Shown here: one piece after another, positions 22,740-33,242 of the stretch | How positions within the stretch are numbered: position 1 is the first letter of the stretch | Layout: each line of letters starts with the position of its first letter | Assembly (NCBI GenBank): GCA_032622095.1 | Contig: CP136066.1 | Span: 115,465,319-115,529,318, forward strand | Direction: 5' to 3' | Source: Siphonodentalium dalli | Taxonomy: Eukaryota; Mollusca; Scaphopoda; Gadilida; Siphonodentaliidae | Length of the DNA: 64,000 nt | The notes under the pieces: generated by a model | The model's database searches: none | Seen by the model: only the letters and a program-made list of their open reading frames with translations | Told to the model about the DNA's origin: nothing | Program-made: the position numbers and the translations under genes

Positions 22740-24032
22740 CTAGATTACTATCTCGCCTGTGGGAAACCAGTGGTTCATCTTCTCTGAGTCATGTAGGACA
22801 TTCATGTATTTCCTTGTGATCCCTCCTATATCAGGCAGCAACGCAGAATATGTGGTGACAATCGGAACTCTGTCACTCCTCACAGCTCTGCCAACCCTCT
22901 TCTGCTTCAGAAGATCATTTCGCTCCATTCTGTCCACCTTCACTAACTGCTTCTCAATAAACTTTCCACTATATCCTCTTTTCCTAAACTGGATCTTCAA
23001 CATTCTCCTGTTCCTTCTGTAATCATCATGCTTTTCACATATACGCCTGATCCTGATTCCCATTCCATATACAACTGAACGTTTCACATGCACCGGGTGA
23101 TCCGATTTACTATTTAGGTAAAGCATTTTGTCTGTCGGTTTCACATATAAGTCTGTGTACAAATCACCATTGTCACCGACTTTGACATACATATCTAGGA
23201 ACTCGATACATTCCGAGCTCAATCTCAAATCGACCTGGATATTAGGGTGTATCGAATTAGCATGGTTTGCGAACTCCTGTAAACTCTCTACACCATGAGT
23301 CCAAACACCAAATCCATCATCAATGAAAAGTTTATAGAACAATGGTTTCTTATCACTTCTCATCAATTCCTCGTCCCATTTCCACATATAACAGCAAGCA
23401 AAATTCCGCCCTAATCGCGAACCGAAGGCCACACCGTTCTTCTGGATAAAGTGTTTGTCACCAAAGCTGAAGTTATTATTGTGCAAGACTGTTTCTATCA
23501 TTCTTATCGCATGCTCCGTTGGAATGAGTTCATCAGTTCTCGCCCCCAAAGCTTCTCTGCACGCCTCGATTCCTTCCTCTTGCGGTATTGATGGGTACAG
23601 TTTCCGTACATCGAAGCAGAAGACTAGCGCTCCAGGAGGTATATTCCCTTTCATATCATTGAGTTTGTTAATAAAGTCAGTAGTGTCGCGTATGTAACTC
23701 GGAGTGCTACGAACAAACTGCTCCAACTCATATTCAGCTACCTCTGCGATCTTTTCAGTTGGGGTATTCATTCCACTGACATTAGCTCGACAAGGAGCAC
23801 CCTTCTTGTGGAGTTTCGGATTCCCCTTTAACTTACCAGAAGTGGGGTACCTCGGCATCATATATTTCTTCATGTCACCAGAAATTGTTCCGGTTCTGCC
23901 CATACGATTTATAAGTTTTATCACCCGTTTAGTGAACCTGATGGTTAGGTCTTCCTCCACTGTAGAATAAGATGAACTCAGCTCGATCTCATCACACAGT
24001 TTAGTCTTATACTGTTCCTTGTCATGTACCAC
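22740..24032 (-). CDS. Penelope-like reverse transcriptase
   Basis: 430 residues. PKLHKKG (72-78) is the PLE PKxHK block. Motif A is FCFDVRKLYPSIP with Asp at 141, motif B region QKNGVAFGSRLG at about 198-208, and the catalytic YxDD equivalent is FIDDG (236-240). The later EFLDMYVKV and DLYVKPTDK blocks are also typical. The frame has stayed open for 1.29 kb, which argues for a fairly young insertion. The protein ends at a stop just before the GIY-YIG frame. The GSRLGRN stretch departs from the usual GSPLSP in motif B, so activity is uncertain. Its orientation is opposite to the PLC-beta gene it sits in. Confidence 0.9.
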   Translation of the reverse strand: MVHDKEQYKTKLCDEIELSSSYSTVEEDLTIRFTKRVIKLINRMGRTGTISGDMKKYMMPRYPTSGKLKGNPKLHKKGAPCRANVSGMNTPTEKIAEVAEYELEQFVRSTPSYIRDTTDFINKLNDMKGNIPPGALVFCFDVRKLYPSIPQEEGIEACREALGARTDELIPTEHAIRMIETVLHNNNFSFGDKHFIQKNGVAFGSRLGRNFACCYMWKWDEELMRSDKKPLFYKLFIDDGFGVWTHGVESLQEFANHANSIHPNIQVDLRLSSECIEFLDMYVKVGDNGDLYTDLYVKPTDKMLYLNSKSDHPVHVKRSVVYGMGIRIRRICEKHDDYRRNRRMLKIQFRKRGYSGKFIEKQLVKVDRMERNDLLKQKRVGRAVRSDRVPIVTTYSALLPDIGGITRKYMNVLHDSEKMNHWFPTGEIVI

Positions 24033-24787
24033 AATTCCAGAACCACCACTTTCGAGCTCATGGACACAGAGGTGTGAGGGACTTGAAGGTTTCTGTGGTT
24101 GAGTTCGTCAATCGGAACGGCGTGAAGCGAGAGAGACTAGTTAGGGAAGATATGTGGATACGGAAGTTGGGAAGGCAATGGTAATGGGTTCAACACAAAA
24201 CAAGTCATTCCACACCGATATTCTGAGTTCTGAATTATCAATTTCCAGATGCTACGCGGCAACGTTACCATGGACCCACAACGTCATGGCGTGGTTTAAC
24301 GGAAGTTGGTTGATCCACTGACTCATTTTGTGAAAGTATGCTAATCGTACAACATGTGATTGTGTTTTAACATTTGATATTGTCCTGAGGAAGGTCCAGA
24401 TAGGGCCGAAAGCTTGATAAAAATAGAGCATTACAAATGATATGGTTGTTAATATCACTGTCCCTTCTTTGGACTATGGATTATTCTGATAATATCATAA
24501 CATGATACGGTGCACATATCATTTGAAAGTATATCGTGATACATTGAATTCATGATATCGTTACAGCCCTACCAGAATTGTTAAAAAATCTCCATACATA
24601 GAAAGTGTGATACTGGGATGTTCAATAACAGCCCCATATCAGACAGACCAGAACTCATGTGATTGCTTATCTGATAAACCTAATCTTTCTTTTAGTTTTA
24701 AATTACTTTCCTGTAAAGAAGCACAACATGGTGCCCTTATTAGATACAATTGTACTTTGTTTCTCGACATACTTCTGTGATCACATA

Positions 24788-25172
24788 TAGGGCTGCAATG
24801 ATTCATCATGAATTCAATGTATCGCGATGCACTTTCAAACGATACACGTATCCAGTATCGTATCATGTTATGTGTATCATGATACAGGAAATCACGTAAT
24901 TTCTGAAAATGGGCTTTTTGCAAAAAAACAATTCCTGCAATGTTCTCTCAAGTTTACATGTCTATATGTTTATTTGACTCAAAAAGATAACCATTAAACT
25001 GCGTTTAGCTAAAAATGAACTCTATCTCCAGTTATAAATATGTTGATTCTGATATTTCAGGGGGTAAATCATTTGCACTAATTTAGCATATTGTGATACG
25101 TATCATATTGTTGATCATGTATCGTGATTCGTATCGTGACGTGACCAAGTGTACCGCATCATTAAAGCACTA
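24788..25172. mobile_element. hAT-type MITE, copy B (385 bp, intact)
   Basis: Perfect 8-bp target duplication ATCACATA (24780-24787 and 25173-25180). Starts TAGGGCTGCAATGAT and ends ATCATTAAAGCACTA. The TAGGGCTG(C/T)AA(C/T)GAT end is common among hAT elements. Rich in GATAC/GTATC motifs near both ends. It is in inverted orientation to copy A, only 0.2 kb away. Confidence 0.85.
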
Positions 25173-25599
25173 ATCACATATGTTTTTTTATAACCTTACT
25201 GGCCTGGTGGCAGCGTATTCTGACCTCTAGTGACCTCTAGATGGAAGCCATAAATTTTTGTGGCTCGCTTTTATCGCTTTTATGGAGAATTGTTTTTCAA
25301 ATTTACAGGCATATTTAGGATCACCTCCAGATGGGAGCTATCAAATTTGAATGATTGTCGATGAAAAACAGGCTGCCGACAGTCATCTTGAAATTGCCAA
25401 AGTTGGAATTATTCTCTAACTTTATCACATTTATTTGTTATGCTGCAAGTTACTCAAGTCAGACCGCTCTTGTAACATTGAGCCACAACAACCTTGAGTG
25501 ATAACGTTTATCTGCTTTAAATGCATGTGAAACCAGTCAGAATAGAATCACATGAGATATAATATTACTGAATAATTGACTTTTAAATATCTTTTTCAG

Positions 25600-25733
25600 G
25601 AATGGGCAGAGGAGCTTTTGAAATATGCGACAAATCTCTTGGCCCACAACCAGAGCGCATTGTCTTTCTTGGAAAAAGCTTACACAAGGCTGACATATCT
25701 GACAACTCCAGATGGGAAAATTCCTGTTAAAAA
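25600..25733 (+). CDS. PLCB4: Phospholipase C beta, exon coding the PH end and first EF hand
   Basis: Bounded by a TTTTTCAG acceptor and a GTATGC donor. Encodes EWAEELLKYATNLLAHN, then SFLEKAYTRL and PDGKIPVK, with two bases left over for a split Asn codon completed by the first base at 26692. The W..EL..a.nLLa.N..fL.KaY..L....dGkIPVKn pattern is the junction from the PH-domain C-terminal helix into the first EF hand of PLC-beta. Phase agrees with the exons on both sides. The reading frame runs beyond the donor, so the end was set by the splice site and by family alignment. Confidence 0.88.
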
Positions 25734-26066
25734 GTATGCATACTCCTATTCAGCTCCTTCTGACATTCACGTACACACTTATAATAAGTTATATGCAGTT
25801 TTCAGGTCATTCTTAATATTTCATAGACAGCAATCTGAAATTACTGCCTTGCAACCAGTGTCTCTCAGAAGTTTTTAACAGTGTATGGGGTTCTAGGATT
25901 GTTAATGCTAATAGGCTTTACATGGAGTCAACTTTAGGATTTTCGTGATATTCTTTTTACATTTTTCCACTGCAAAAATAGCCTTACCGTCAACAGCCCA
26001 GCACTCGAAGTCATGACATCATCTAGCAGTGAAGAGGTTTAGAAATTCCAATTGCATTCTCTTACA

Positions 26067-26269
26067 GTAATGCCCTAAATAATCGACCCCTTAACCACAG
26101 CAGAATTATGAGTAATATTTCAGGATTTAGTCGGCAATATGGCTTGTTGCCATTCATCGGAAAGCTCTGAGCTTTCCGATGAATGGCAACAAGCCATAAT
26201 TCCGACTAAATCCTGAAAAATTACCCATAATTCTGCTGTGGTTAAGGAGTATATTAGTTAGGGCATTAC
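26067..26269. mobile_element. Palindromic MITE in the PLC-beta intron (about 203 bp)
   Basis: GTAATGCCCTAA at 26067 pairs with TTAGGGCATTAC at 26258-26269. The inner part CTTAACCACAGCAGAATTAT to GGAAAGCTCTGAGCTTTCCG folds back almost base for base, with the centre near 26170. No coding capacity. Confidence 0.8.
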
Positions 26270-26691
26270 CAGTACTGTATTTGGGCATGGTTGTCAGTTG
26301 CTTAGCAGGAGATAGTGGTTTCTACATTCAGGGGAGTGAATTTACCCCATATGCACTTTCTTTCTACACCAATAAAAGCATGTCGTAATATGACCTAGCT
26401 AATGAAATGATGACAAACTGTAAACAACCATTTCTATATTATATTGGCAGTGGATAATGCCTTCATGTATCATGTAGTATATATTTACATATATCCTGTT
26501 TTTGCTGGTTAAAATTTATATGTGATTTTCAGTCAATTTCAGTTGTCAGTCAAAATAAAAAGATGGCAATTAGCCAACTTTCTGCTTTTTACCTTCGAAT
26601 TGATTGTCACGTACATTGATGTACATAAACATTTGTCATTTCATACTCAAATGAACAATTCCTCACATTTTGTTTGTTTTATTTTTTTCAG

Positions 26692-26776
26692 TGTGACAAA
26701 GATGATAACCTCACATAGGGCAGACAGGGATAAGGTGGAGAAAGCTTTAGAGGCCACAAAACTACCTTCAGGGAAG
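26692..26776 (+). CDS. PLCB4: Phospholipase C beta, short EF-hand exon
   Basis: Bounded by a TTTTTTTCAG acceptor (AG 26690-26691) and a GTACAG donor. The first base finishes the Asn codon begun at 25732. The 28 codons then read VTKMITSHRADRDKVEKAL and EATKLPSGK. This matches the PLC-beta stretch IPVKNi.k.f....d.kRVEkALe..gLPsgk. The exon ends on a codon boundary. The intron before it (25734-26691) contains the palindromic MITE at 26067. Confidence 0.86.
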
Positions 26777-27383
26777 GTACAGAAACCTTATTATTTTATT
26801 TCATAATGCTTCCATCACAAATGCCAATCATTCGCTAAAAGTGTAAAATGAACATACCGGGTAGCAATATCTAATCTCACACCTGATAGTATTGTCTGGC
26901 TCCAGTGATTTGCCAAACAATAGGCAGCTACATCCACAATGCTGCAAACACATACCAACATGCATGCAAGTTTGTTTCCAGAGGTGAAATTCATGTGTTA
27001 GGTTTCTTATGGATTTATGTGCAGTTCTTGATTTGATTTATAGAGGGTCCTATTTGGAGAGGTTCTACTTTATTGAATTATGAAAATATACAATTTACAA
27101 AACACCTTTAGCATGTCCATGATTGAGAAGCTTTTTTTATCAAATATCTGGGTGGTTACAGGTGGCATAATATTTAATCGACTGGCTCACAGGGATTACA
27201 TGAGAGCCGATGTACTTTACGATATCTCAATCATTGACAATGCCAACTTGTGGAACACACAAATATTCAAAATAATCAACATGTGCAGACAAATTATTAT
27301 GTCATTCATCTGAACCTAGTCAGAATTAGTAGATTTTTAATGTTACCGGTATTATTGACTTTAATGAATTTTTTCATCCACAG

Positions 27384-27484
27384 AATGATGTAATTGACCC
27401 AGGATCATTCTCATTTGAAGACTTTTACAATTTCTACCATCGCCTTTGTGGACGAACAGAGGTGCATAAAGTCTTTGCAGAAAT
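27384..27484 (+). CDS. PLCB4: Phospholipase C beta, EF-hand exon
   Basis: Bounded by a CCACAG acceptor and a GTGAGT donor. Encodes NDVIDPGSFSFEDFYNFYHR, then LCGRTEVHKVFAE and two bases (AT) of a split Ile. The first base of the next exon completes it, giving the FaEIGAr sequence normal for PLC-beta. The ND..dp..FtFe.FynfY..lc.R.ei..vF pattern, with a preceding LPSGK, is closer to PLCB4/NorpA than to PLCB1-3, from memory of the families. This exon is missed by long-ORF scans. Confidence 0.87.
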
Positions 27485-28335
27485 GTGAGTACCATTTATC
27501 TATAGACATCTATAAACACTTCCCCAGAATTTCTTCTATTCAACTTGATAGAATGAAACTTTAATATATGGTTTCATCCATCATTTCCATTGATTAATGT
27601 TAACTAAGCAAATTGTTATTATCAATACACCCGATTGCCTTTGCCTTGAGTTACTGCTGCTTGCCTTTGTGAGTCATATTAAAAAAAATAAAAAATTAAC
27701 TTGTTTTATTTAGTGCTTAAAATCAACATACAGATAGTGTATGCTGCATCATACATATGGTAATATTTTCAGCAAAAACTGTATTATATATCTAAAAAAA
27801 AAATTCATTACATAAGTATTAAAAAGTAAAAACCTGGAAATGCCCGTTCTATTTTTGTAGCAGCAAAATATCTGTACTGGTCTAGGGAGTGCCTATTGCA
27901 CAGTAAATTAAGTATATGAACCTTCAATATGGCATTTTTTTGTGTTATTTACGTTCTCTATGTTTTACCCTGGGCGGTGGGGTTGTAGGACATCACAAGT
28001 GATCAAGGTGAATACCTTAATTCAGATCACGGTAGACCTGTCATCAAAGTTAAATATGCCAATAGGTGTTTCTAAAATCAATAAATATTCCAAGTGGCAT
28101 GAAAGTCAAGTGAGGGCAGTTACTCTACAGTCTTTACAGTATTTGATTACCATTCATACCAAATTGACAGACCTGTATGGATTTATATACCTTCTTCCAC
28201 TCGCAAACAAATGGCAACAATAATCAATATATATACATCCCTCATCAATTTGTAAAAAAAAATTTGGAGCAACTATCTGTTTCATATGGCAAAATGTTGG
28301 TGCCTATTATCAGGCTGCATCAAATCTTATATTAA

Positions 28336-28760
28336 CTCTTTCATCATGGCTACCCGCTTTAGCAGGCATAATTTAATTTACGTTCACCTTGGCATTTAAG
28401 TTGGCAACCCGCTTTAGCAGGCAGAGCATCATTTTTGGGAATAATACAATATTTCCAGGGATATACAAATGATTTTATTGGTTAGCGATTTGGATTTCCT
28501 TTGGGTGATATTTTTCTCAATACTAATTGATTGCTGTACATGCATACTTTACATGTACCGCCATTTTGAGGTGATGTCACCAACTGGTATATAACGCAAA
28601 TTGAAGGACACTTGCTATAGATTGAAACAAACATGCAGTTTGCCATATCCAACATCACTCTAAAGGTAGTACATCAGGGACACATAATTTTTCTTAGGCT
28701 AGCTGTAAATCCAGGGTTCTGGGATATCTATATCTGTATACATATTCAGTGATGAAAGAG
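28336..28760. mobile_element. TTAA-type MITE (425 bp)
   Basis: TTAA at 28332-28335, TCAA (one change) at 28761-28764. Starts CTCTTTCATCA and ends TGATGAAAGAG, an 11-bp perfect terminal inverted repeat. ACCCGCTTTAGCAGGC occurs twice near the left end, each copy with a small GCTTTAGC-type dyad. No coding capacity. Confidence 0.68.
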
Positions 28761-29796
28761 TCAATGATTGCTAGTTCTACAGAAACACTATCGATATCAA
28801 CTTGAGCTCCAGCGTTATTGACACTTTTTATACAGTACATATGTCATTGTTAACTTGAGCTACAATGTCATTAACATTTTAATAACAATGTAATTTGTTT
28901 CCCTCTTGGATGGCAACATGTCATTTATTGATATTAAATTCGACTTTTGGTCTTCAGCACTTTCCTCATTAATGAAGATCCTGCTAACAATAGATTACCA
29001 TCCCAAAATAAAGACTGTCTGATAGTTATCGGCAAGTCGAATGGGGGTTTAAATTCTAACTTGAGGAGACATTTCCTAATATGCCCTTATCTACGTCATT
29101 GCAGACAATTTCGGTTAATATAGCAGAATGACAACACATCCTCTGTCAGGAGAATCATGACTGTTGATGACATCTCAGGGGAATATATCTGTATTAACAA
29201 TACACATTCTGATGTGTGCCGAAAGACATCAGTTATGCTATTGATTAGTTATTACAGCATTTGAAGGGCTATGTGGAATCTGAATAGATTTGTTATGGAT
29301 GCTGTATGTTTAAAGCGTAGAGTTGAGATTCCTTCTAAAAATAACGCTAAACATTCAAGAAGGCCACTATTTTAGGCAAGACCATGATTTTTAGACATAT
29401 TGTAAATTTTCAAGTTGACAGAAATTTTATACTGTTAGGGTCCCAGATCTAAAGATTACAACAACAACCAAATTTGTATGGAATGCAATTTGACATCACA
29501 TGTGGCTTATTATTCAGCAAATATTTGTTAGAAATCACATGTTATTCCTTTCATGACTGCAGTGTGTATAAATGAAATCCTTTTTTATCTACTGTCTGAC
29601 ACAGCGAACCCCAATGCTGGTCGGCACCCGACAATAAAATGGCCATATCGCTTTGGACTCGTATATAGGGCAAGTATACAGATCGAGCTGAACATGTATA
29701 ACAATAAGTGTTATCATGGGTCCATTTATTGTTTCGACAGATATGTTTAATGACCTTCATCTCATCAGGGATGCAGGTCAATCGGGTCTATATACA

Positions 29797-29973
29797 CATG
29801 CTGGAGCTTCCTGAAATATTTGCGAAAACCCTGTGCCAATGCATTATCTTATGTAAGCGAGTCTCCCGTAGGGAGCCTCACATATATAAGAGAATACATT
29901 GGCCTAACAATAATTACGAAAGCACTGGAACAGCGTCCTTAATGCTGCACCAGCACAGCTCCCGTCGTAAGGG
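29797..29973. mobile_element. Hairpin MITE of the GGAGCTTCCTGA family, left end damaged
   Basis: Contains CTGGAGCTTCCTGAAATATT, CCCTGTGCCAATGCATTATC with a hairpin partner at about 29880-29905, and ends CCAGCACAGCTCCCGTCGTA before AGGG/TTAT. Related copies lie at 53879-54125 and 61386-61644. This one lacks the second hairpin and its left terminus is not clear. Confidence 0.6.
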
Positions 29974-30589
29974 TTATACACATAGCGACCAATGATAGAT
30001 TTGAGTGTAGCCGGCTCATACCTGTACAATAATAGAGCTCATTCAGTTACATACATTTGGGTTGATCGACTATACATGTAACAATTCTTCAGCTTCTCAG
30101 TTAAATCCCAAATGTATTTACAATAATATACTAACATACTAAAAGCGATAATAAAACATTAAAATATTGTCGTCAACGTAGAGGAAAGATTAAAATCACA
30201 TATAAGCTCCACTCCTAGAATACCTTAATCAATCCATTGAATAAAGCTCACTTGTGGTTCTCTGCTTACCTTATGACATATTTTCACATTTTACATGTTT
30301 GTACTTTATATATCACATCACAAACTGAGTGATGAATGAATTATATTATTATTCTTTGGAAACATATGTTTAATATATTAATTTATGGACAAACAAGACA
30401 AAACCTAGATAAAAGCAAATTATATGTTATTTTTCAAGGGGATTGCAGGGAGACAACCCTCTTGGGTATGCTGTCCCCGATAGCTCATTGTCATAAAATT
30501 AAATTGTATTCTGTAATTGTATATACTGTGTCAAGTTATGAATAAATAATCATAGGAAAATAGAAATATCATATACTAGTATATATAAA

Positions 30590-30700
30590 TACCTGTCTCC
30601 TCACAAGAATATTCTATAAATAATAAATAATATCATATATATATATATATATATATATAAATACCTGTCTCCTCACAAGAATAAATACAAATATCTCCCT
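30590..30700. repeat. TA microsatellite flanked by a short duplication
   Basis: TATATAAATACCTGTCTCCT with CACAAGAATA occurs on both sides (about 30584 and 30654) of an AT tract at 30634-30660. Confidence 0.75.
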
Positions 30701-30739
30701 CCCTCATAACTCCCGGTACACATAATGTATGGTACACAT

Positions 30740-32550
30740 AATGCCGACGTCTGGATCAACCATCCGTCTGTCCGTCTGTCCGTCTGTCCATAGACACTTG
30801 CTATCCTATTCATTTACTCGAATATTTTTTATCGGATCGTGTTAAAATCGTATGTGCATGTTTATGATGACACACTCCTCACCTGTATAGATTTTGGTAT
30901 CGATTGGTTGATCGGTTTAGAAATTATTAACACTTTGCATCCGCACATAGGCATGAGATATCCGATGCTGTAACCAAAGTATTTTTTGTCCGATTGTTTT
31001 CATATATGATATGTAGGTTTATGATGACACGCCCCTCACCTGTATAGTTTTTGGTATCGATTAGTTGATCAGTTTAGAAAATAATTAACCCTTCACACAC
31101 ATGCTATCCATTGCAATAAGTTGAACATATTTCTTCTGATCTGCCTCATATTTCTTACCTAGGTCTTTCTTAGCACGTTCTTCATATGTATGGATTTTGG
31201 TATTGTTTAGTTAACCCTTTCCACTCTTGTTTTTAAATAGAATTCATCCAAGCCAGGATGACTCTAACATTTTTCATCTGATCGACACCAATTTTGGTAT
31301 ATGAATTTCTGACCCCTAAATACAGATTAAGTGCGAATATGGGTTTGATCTGGTATATTTCAACAGAGTTATGGCCCTTTATAATTCATACCTCTTTTCC
31401 ATGCACTATTAAATTTTAAATTTGAATAGAACAAGACACAACACACACCTGTGTTATTGGAATGAGATAATTTATTGCTTTGGACACAGTGACCTGATAG
31501 TACCACTGGTGGCTGCAGACTTATAAACATCTGTCAAACTGTGATTGATGTCAGACTCTTTATTCCAGTTCTGTTCTCTGTGTTGGAACCATGCAGTTCA
31601 TGGCATTATTGTTTACAGAGACACTGTTGTCATATCTTAGAAAATAATTAATACACGCATTCCTTAGTTCCATCATATGATGTCATTGAAAGTGATTAAC
31701 CCTCTGCACACATCATTCTCCTATTCTATATCCATGCTGATGGTGATCCACTTTTAACTTGCATGGATTTGGGATTAAAATTAACCCATTCGATAGATAC
31801 CTATTATCTGATAGACATATATTAAATTATCACTTTAACTTTGAGCCAGGTTCAGTCAGTGTTTCAAGAAATGACCAATTGAATATTCATCATTAGAGGA
31901 AATGTCTTATTTTGAAATTCCCTCAATTGCATTTGGGCTGCAGGATAATATTAACAGTGCTGGGATTCTTGAGACTGACTTATTGTATGGGTTTCTAAAT
32001 CCAATGACATGCTTTTTGTTGACTACTCTGTGTTTAGCAGTTCATTATTTTGGATAAGATTAATCCCTTACTATCCGATTCGATAACTCAAATATTTCCA
32101 TTGATTATGTTTATAGTTCTGGCACAGTTTATGATAACACACCTCTTACCTGCATAGTGAGGGTCATTTGGTTATTTGCTTAAATATGTTAACAACCTTC
32201 ACCAATCCTGTTGACACAATGTGATGGCTAAATATTTTTTGCATGATCACTCTATAAATAATCACATCTGTGATAATCATGACACATTCTTCACCTGTAT
32301 AGATTTTGGTATCGATCGAATGGTTTTGAAAATATTAACCTTAACTTTAATTATATTTAAACTGTTCACAAACATATCTTTCCAATGATCAACTTAGAAG
32401 AAAATTAACATTTATATCCAATCATTAGCAATCATATTTTATATCCAGGTCTACACATCCCTCACTTCTATAGTTGATCAGGTATTGATTGTTTTTTTAG
32501 TGGTGAAATATAAATAGGTTGCTAGAATTTTTAATATGCAGCTGACACAA
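30740..32550. repeat. Diverged modular repeat with 'cacctgtatagattttggtatcgat' steps
   Basis: Opens with a GTCTGTCC run (30766-30790), then modules containing GATGACACRCYCCTCACCTG and TTTTGGTATCGATTGGTTGA. These are visible near 30870, 31020, 31180, 32130, 32290 and 32460 and become increasingly diverged. No coding signal. Confidence 0.6.
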
Positions 32551-33075
32551 AATATAATAAACAAAAAAATAGCAATGATAATAAAAAAAAACACACAATA
32601 TGTTATGTCTCATGTTCCAATGTAATAAATAGATAAATTGAGTTGCTATGATGTTTATCTACCTAATTTCTTAACTATTTGATATTTAACAGCTATGCAT
32701 GGTGCCTCGAGATCTCTCTGACTATGGATTGAGCTTAATTAGCTTTATAACTCTATAAGACATACATGTATCTGTATTGGAGTCACTAATAGGTTGATAT
32801 CAAAGCCACGTCTGTGTTAACATTGTGTTAATGTGAGCAAGGTGCCCAATAAGTGTGATTTCACTTAATAGTAAGGTGTGAATTGTTTAAAGTTTTGCAC
32901 TCATGAAAAGGATGGGGTAAGGATTTATGAAAATAGCTCATCGCTGTCGCCAAGGTATGGGTTAAACATCTGCCGATCGTGATCGGCCTCTCATTTTTAT
33001 CTGGCTTTACTTTATAACATTGATATTTCTGTTTAGCTCGCCTTACTTTATAATGTTGATATTTTTGTTATCCAG

Positions 33076-33242
33076 AGGTGCACGGAATCGTCCTCACATT
33101 AACTCAGACCAGCTTGTCAGCTTTCTGAATGAAGAGCAGCGAGATCCCCGCCTCAATGAAATTCTCTATCCGTTCTATAACCGCAAACAAGCTCAAGATC
33201 TCATCAACCAGTTTGAAACCAAAACAGGTTTTCCAGAAAAAG
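33076..33242 (+). CDS. PLCB4: Phospholipase C beta, exon leading into the catalytic X domain
   Basis: Bounded by a TTATCCAG acceptor and a GTAAAT donor. The first base completes the Ile split from 27484. It then encodes GARNRPHINSDQLVSFLNEE, QRDPRLNEILYPFYNRKQAQ and DLINQFETKTGFPEKG, with one base left over (phase 1). QRDPRLNEIL(Y/F)P is a near-invariant PLC-beta signature in the last EF hand before the X domain. The next segment (EKG..s.dG..rYL, then the HYFINSSHNTYL catalytic block) was not found downstream. The following intron therefore probably runs for more than 30 kb, or the exon lies beyond the window. Confidence 0.92.

Larger units (their letters stand above)
22051..24495 (-). mobile_element. 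Penelope-like retroelement with inverted terminal repeats
   Basis: On the minus strand: reverse transcriptase (24032-22740), then a GIY-YIG endonuclease (22734-22402), the standard Penelope-like order. Arms at about 22052-22444 and 24043-24431 are inverted copies of each other (about 390 bp). The bases 24432-24495 lie between the right arm and the flank repeat. CATAGCATGATACG (22037-22050) and CATAACATGATACG (24496-24509) flank it, and the uninterrupted MITE copy has this sequence once. This gives a target duplication of about 14 bp with one difference. A frameshift separates the two domains. Confidence 0.85.
20812..24571. mobile_element. hAT-type MITE, copy A, interrupted by later insertions
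   Basis: Starts TAGAGCTGTACTGATAC and ends ATCGTTACAGCCCTA, matching the ends of the intact copy at 24788-25172 in opposite orientation. The flanks TCAGAAAT (20804-20811) and CCAGAATT (24572-24579) are a plausible decayed 8-bp target duplication. The body is split by the Penelope-like element (22051-24495). It is also split by a roughly 1-kb segment (about 20853-21850) whose edges both read TAAGATAC(A/G)AATCAC. Confidence 0.7.
18755..25599 (+). other. Intron of the PLC-beta gene (6.8 kb)
   Basis: GT at 18755 and AG at 25598-25599. Contains the TTAA-flanked MITE at 18947, a short CCCCCACTTTTCAATG repeat (about 19787-19850; a related one lies at 42499), a hAT MITE interrupted by a Penelope-like element (20812-24571) and a second hAT MITE (24788). 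19277-20811 otherwise shows nothing recognisable. 21300-21850 is locally richer in CpG. Confidence 0.75.
27485..33075 (+). other. Intron of the PLC-beta gene (5.6 kb)
   Basis: Donor GTGAGT at 27485, acceptor ending CCAG at 33075. Holds a TTAA-flanked element (28336-28760), part of a hairpin MITE (29797-29973), a TA microsatellite, and a diverged repeat (about 30740-32550). The remainder shows nothing recognisable. Confidence 0.75.

Noticed and set aside
22454-23970. Plus-strand frames over the Penelope-like region
   Set aside because: They are shadows of the minus-strand RT and GIY-YIG frames, which carry recognisable catalytic motifs.
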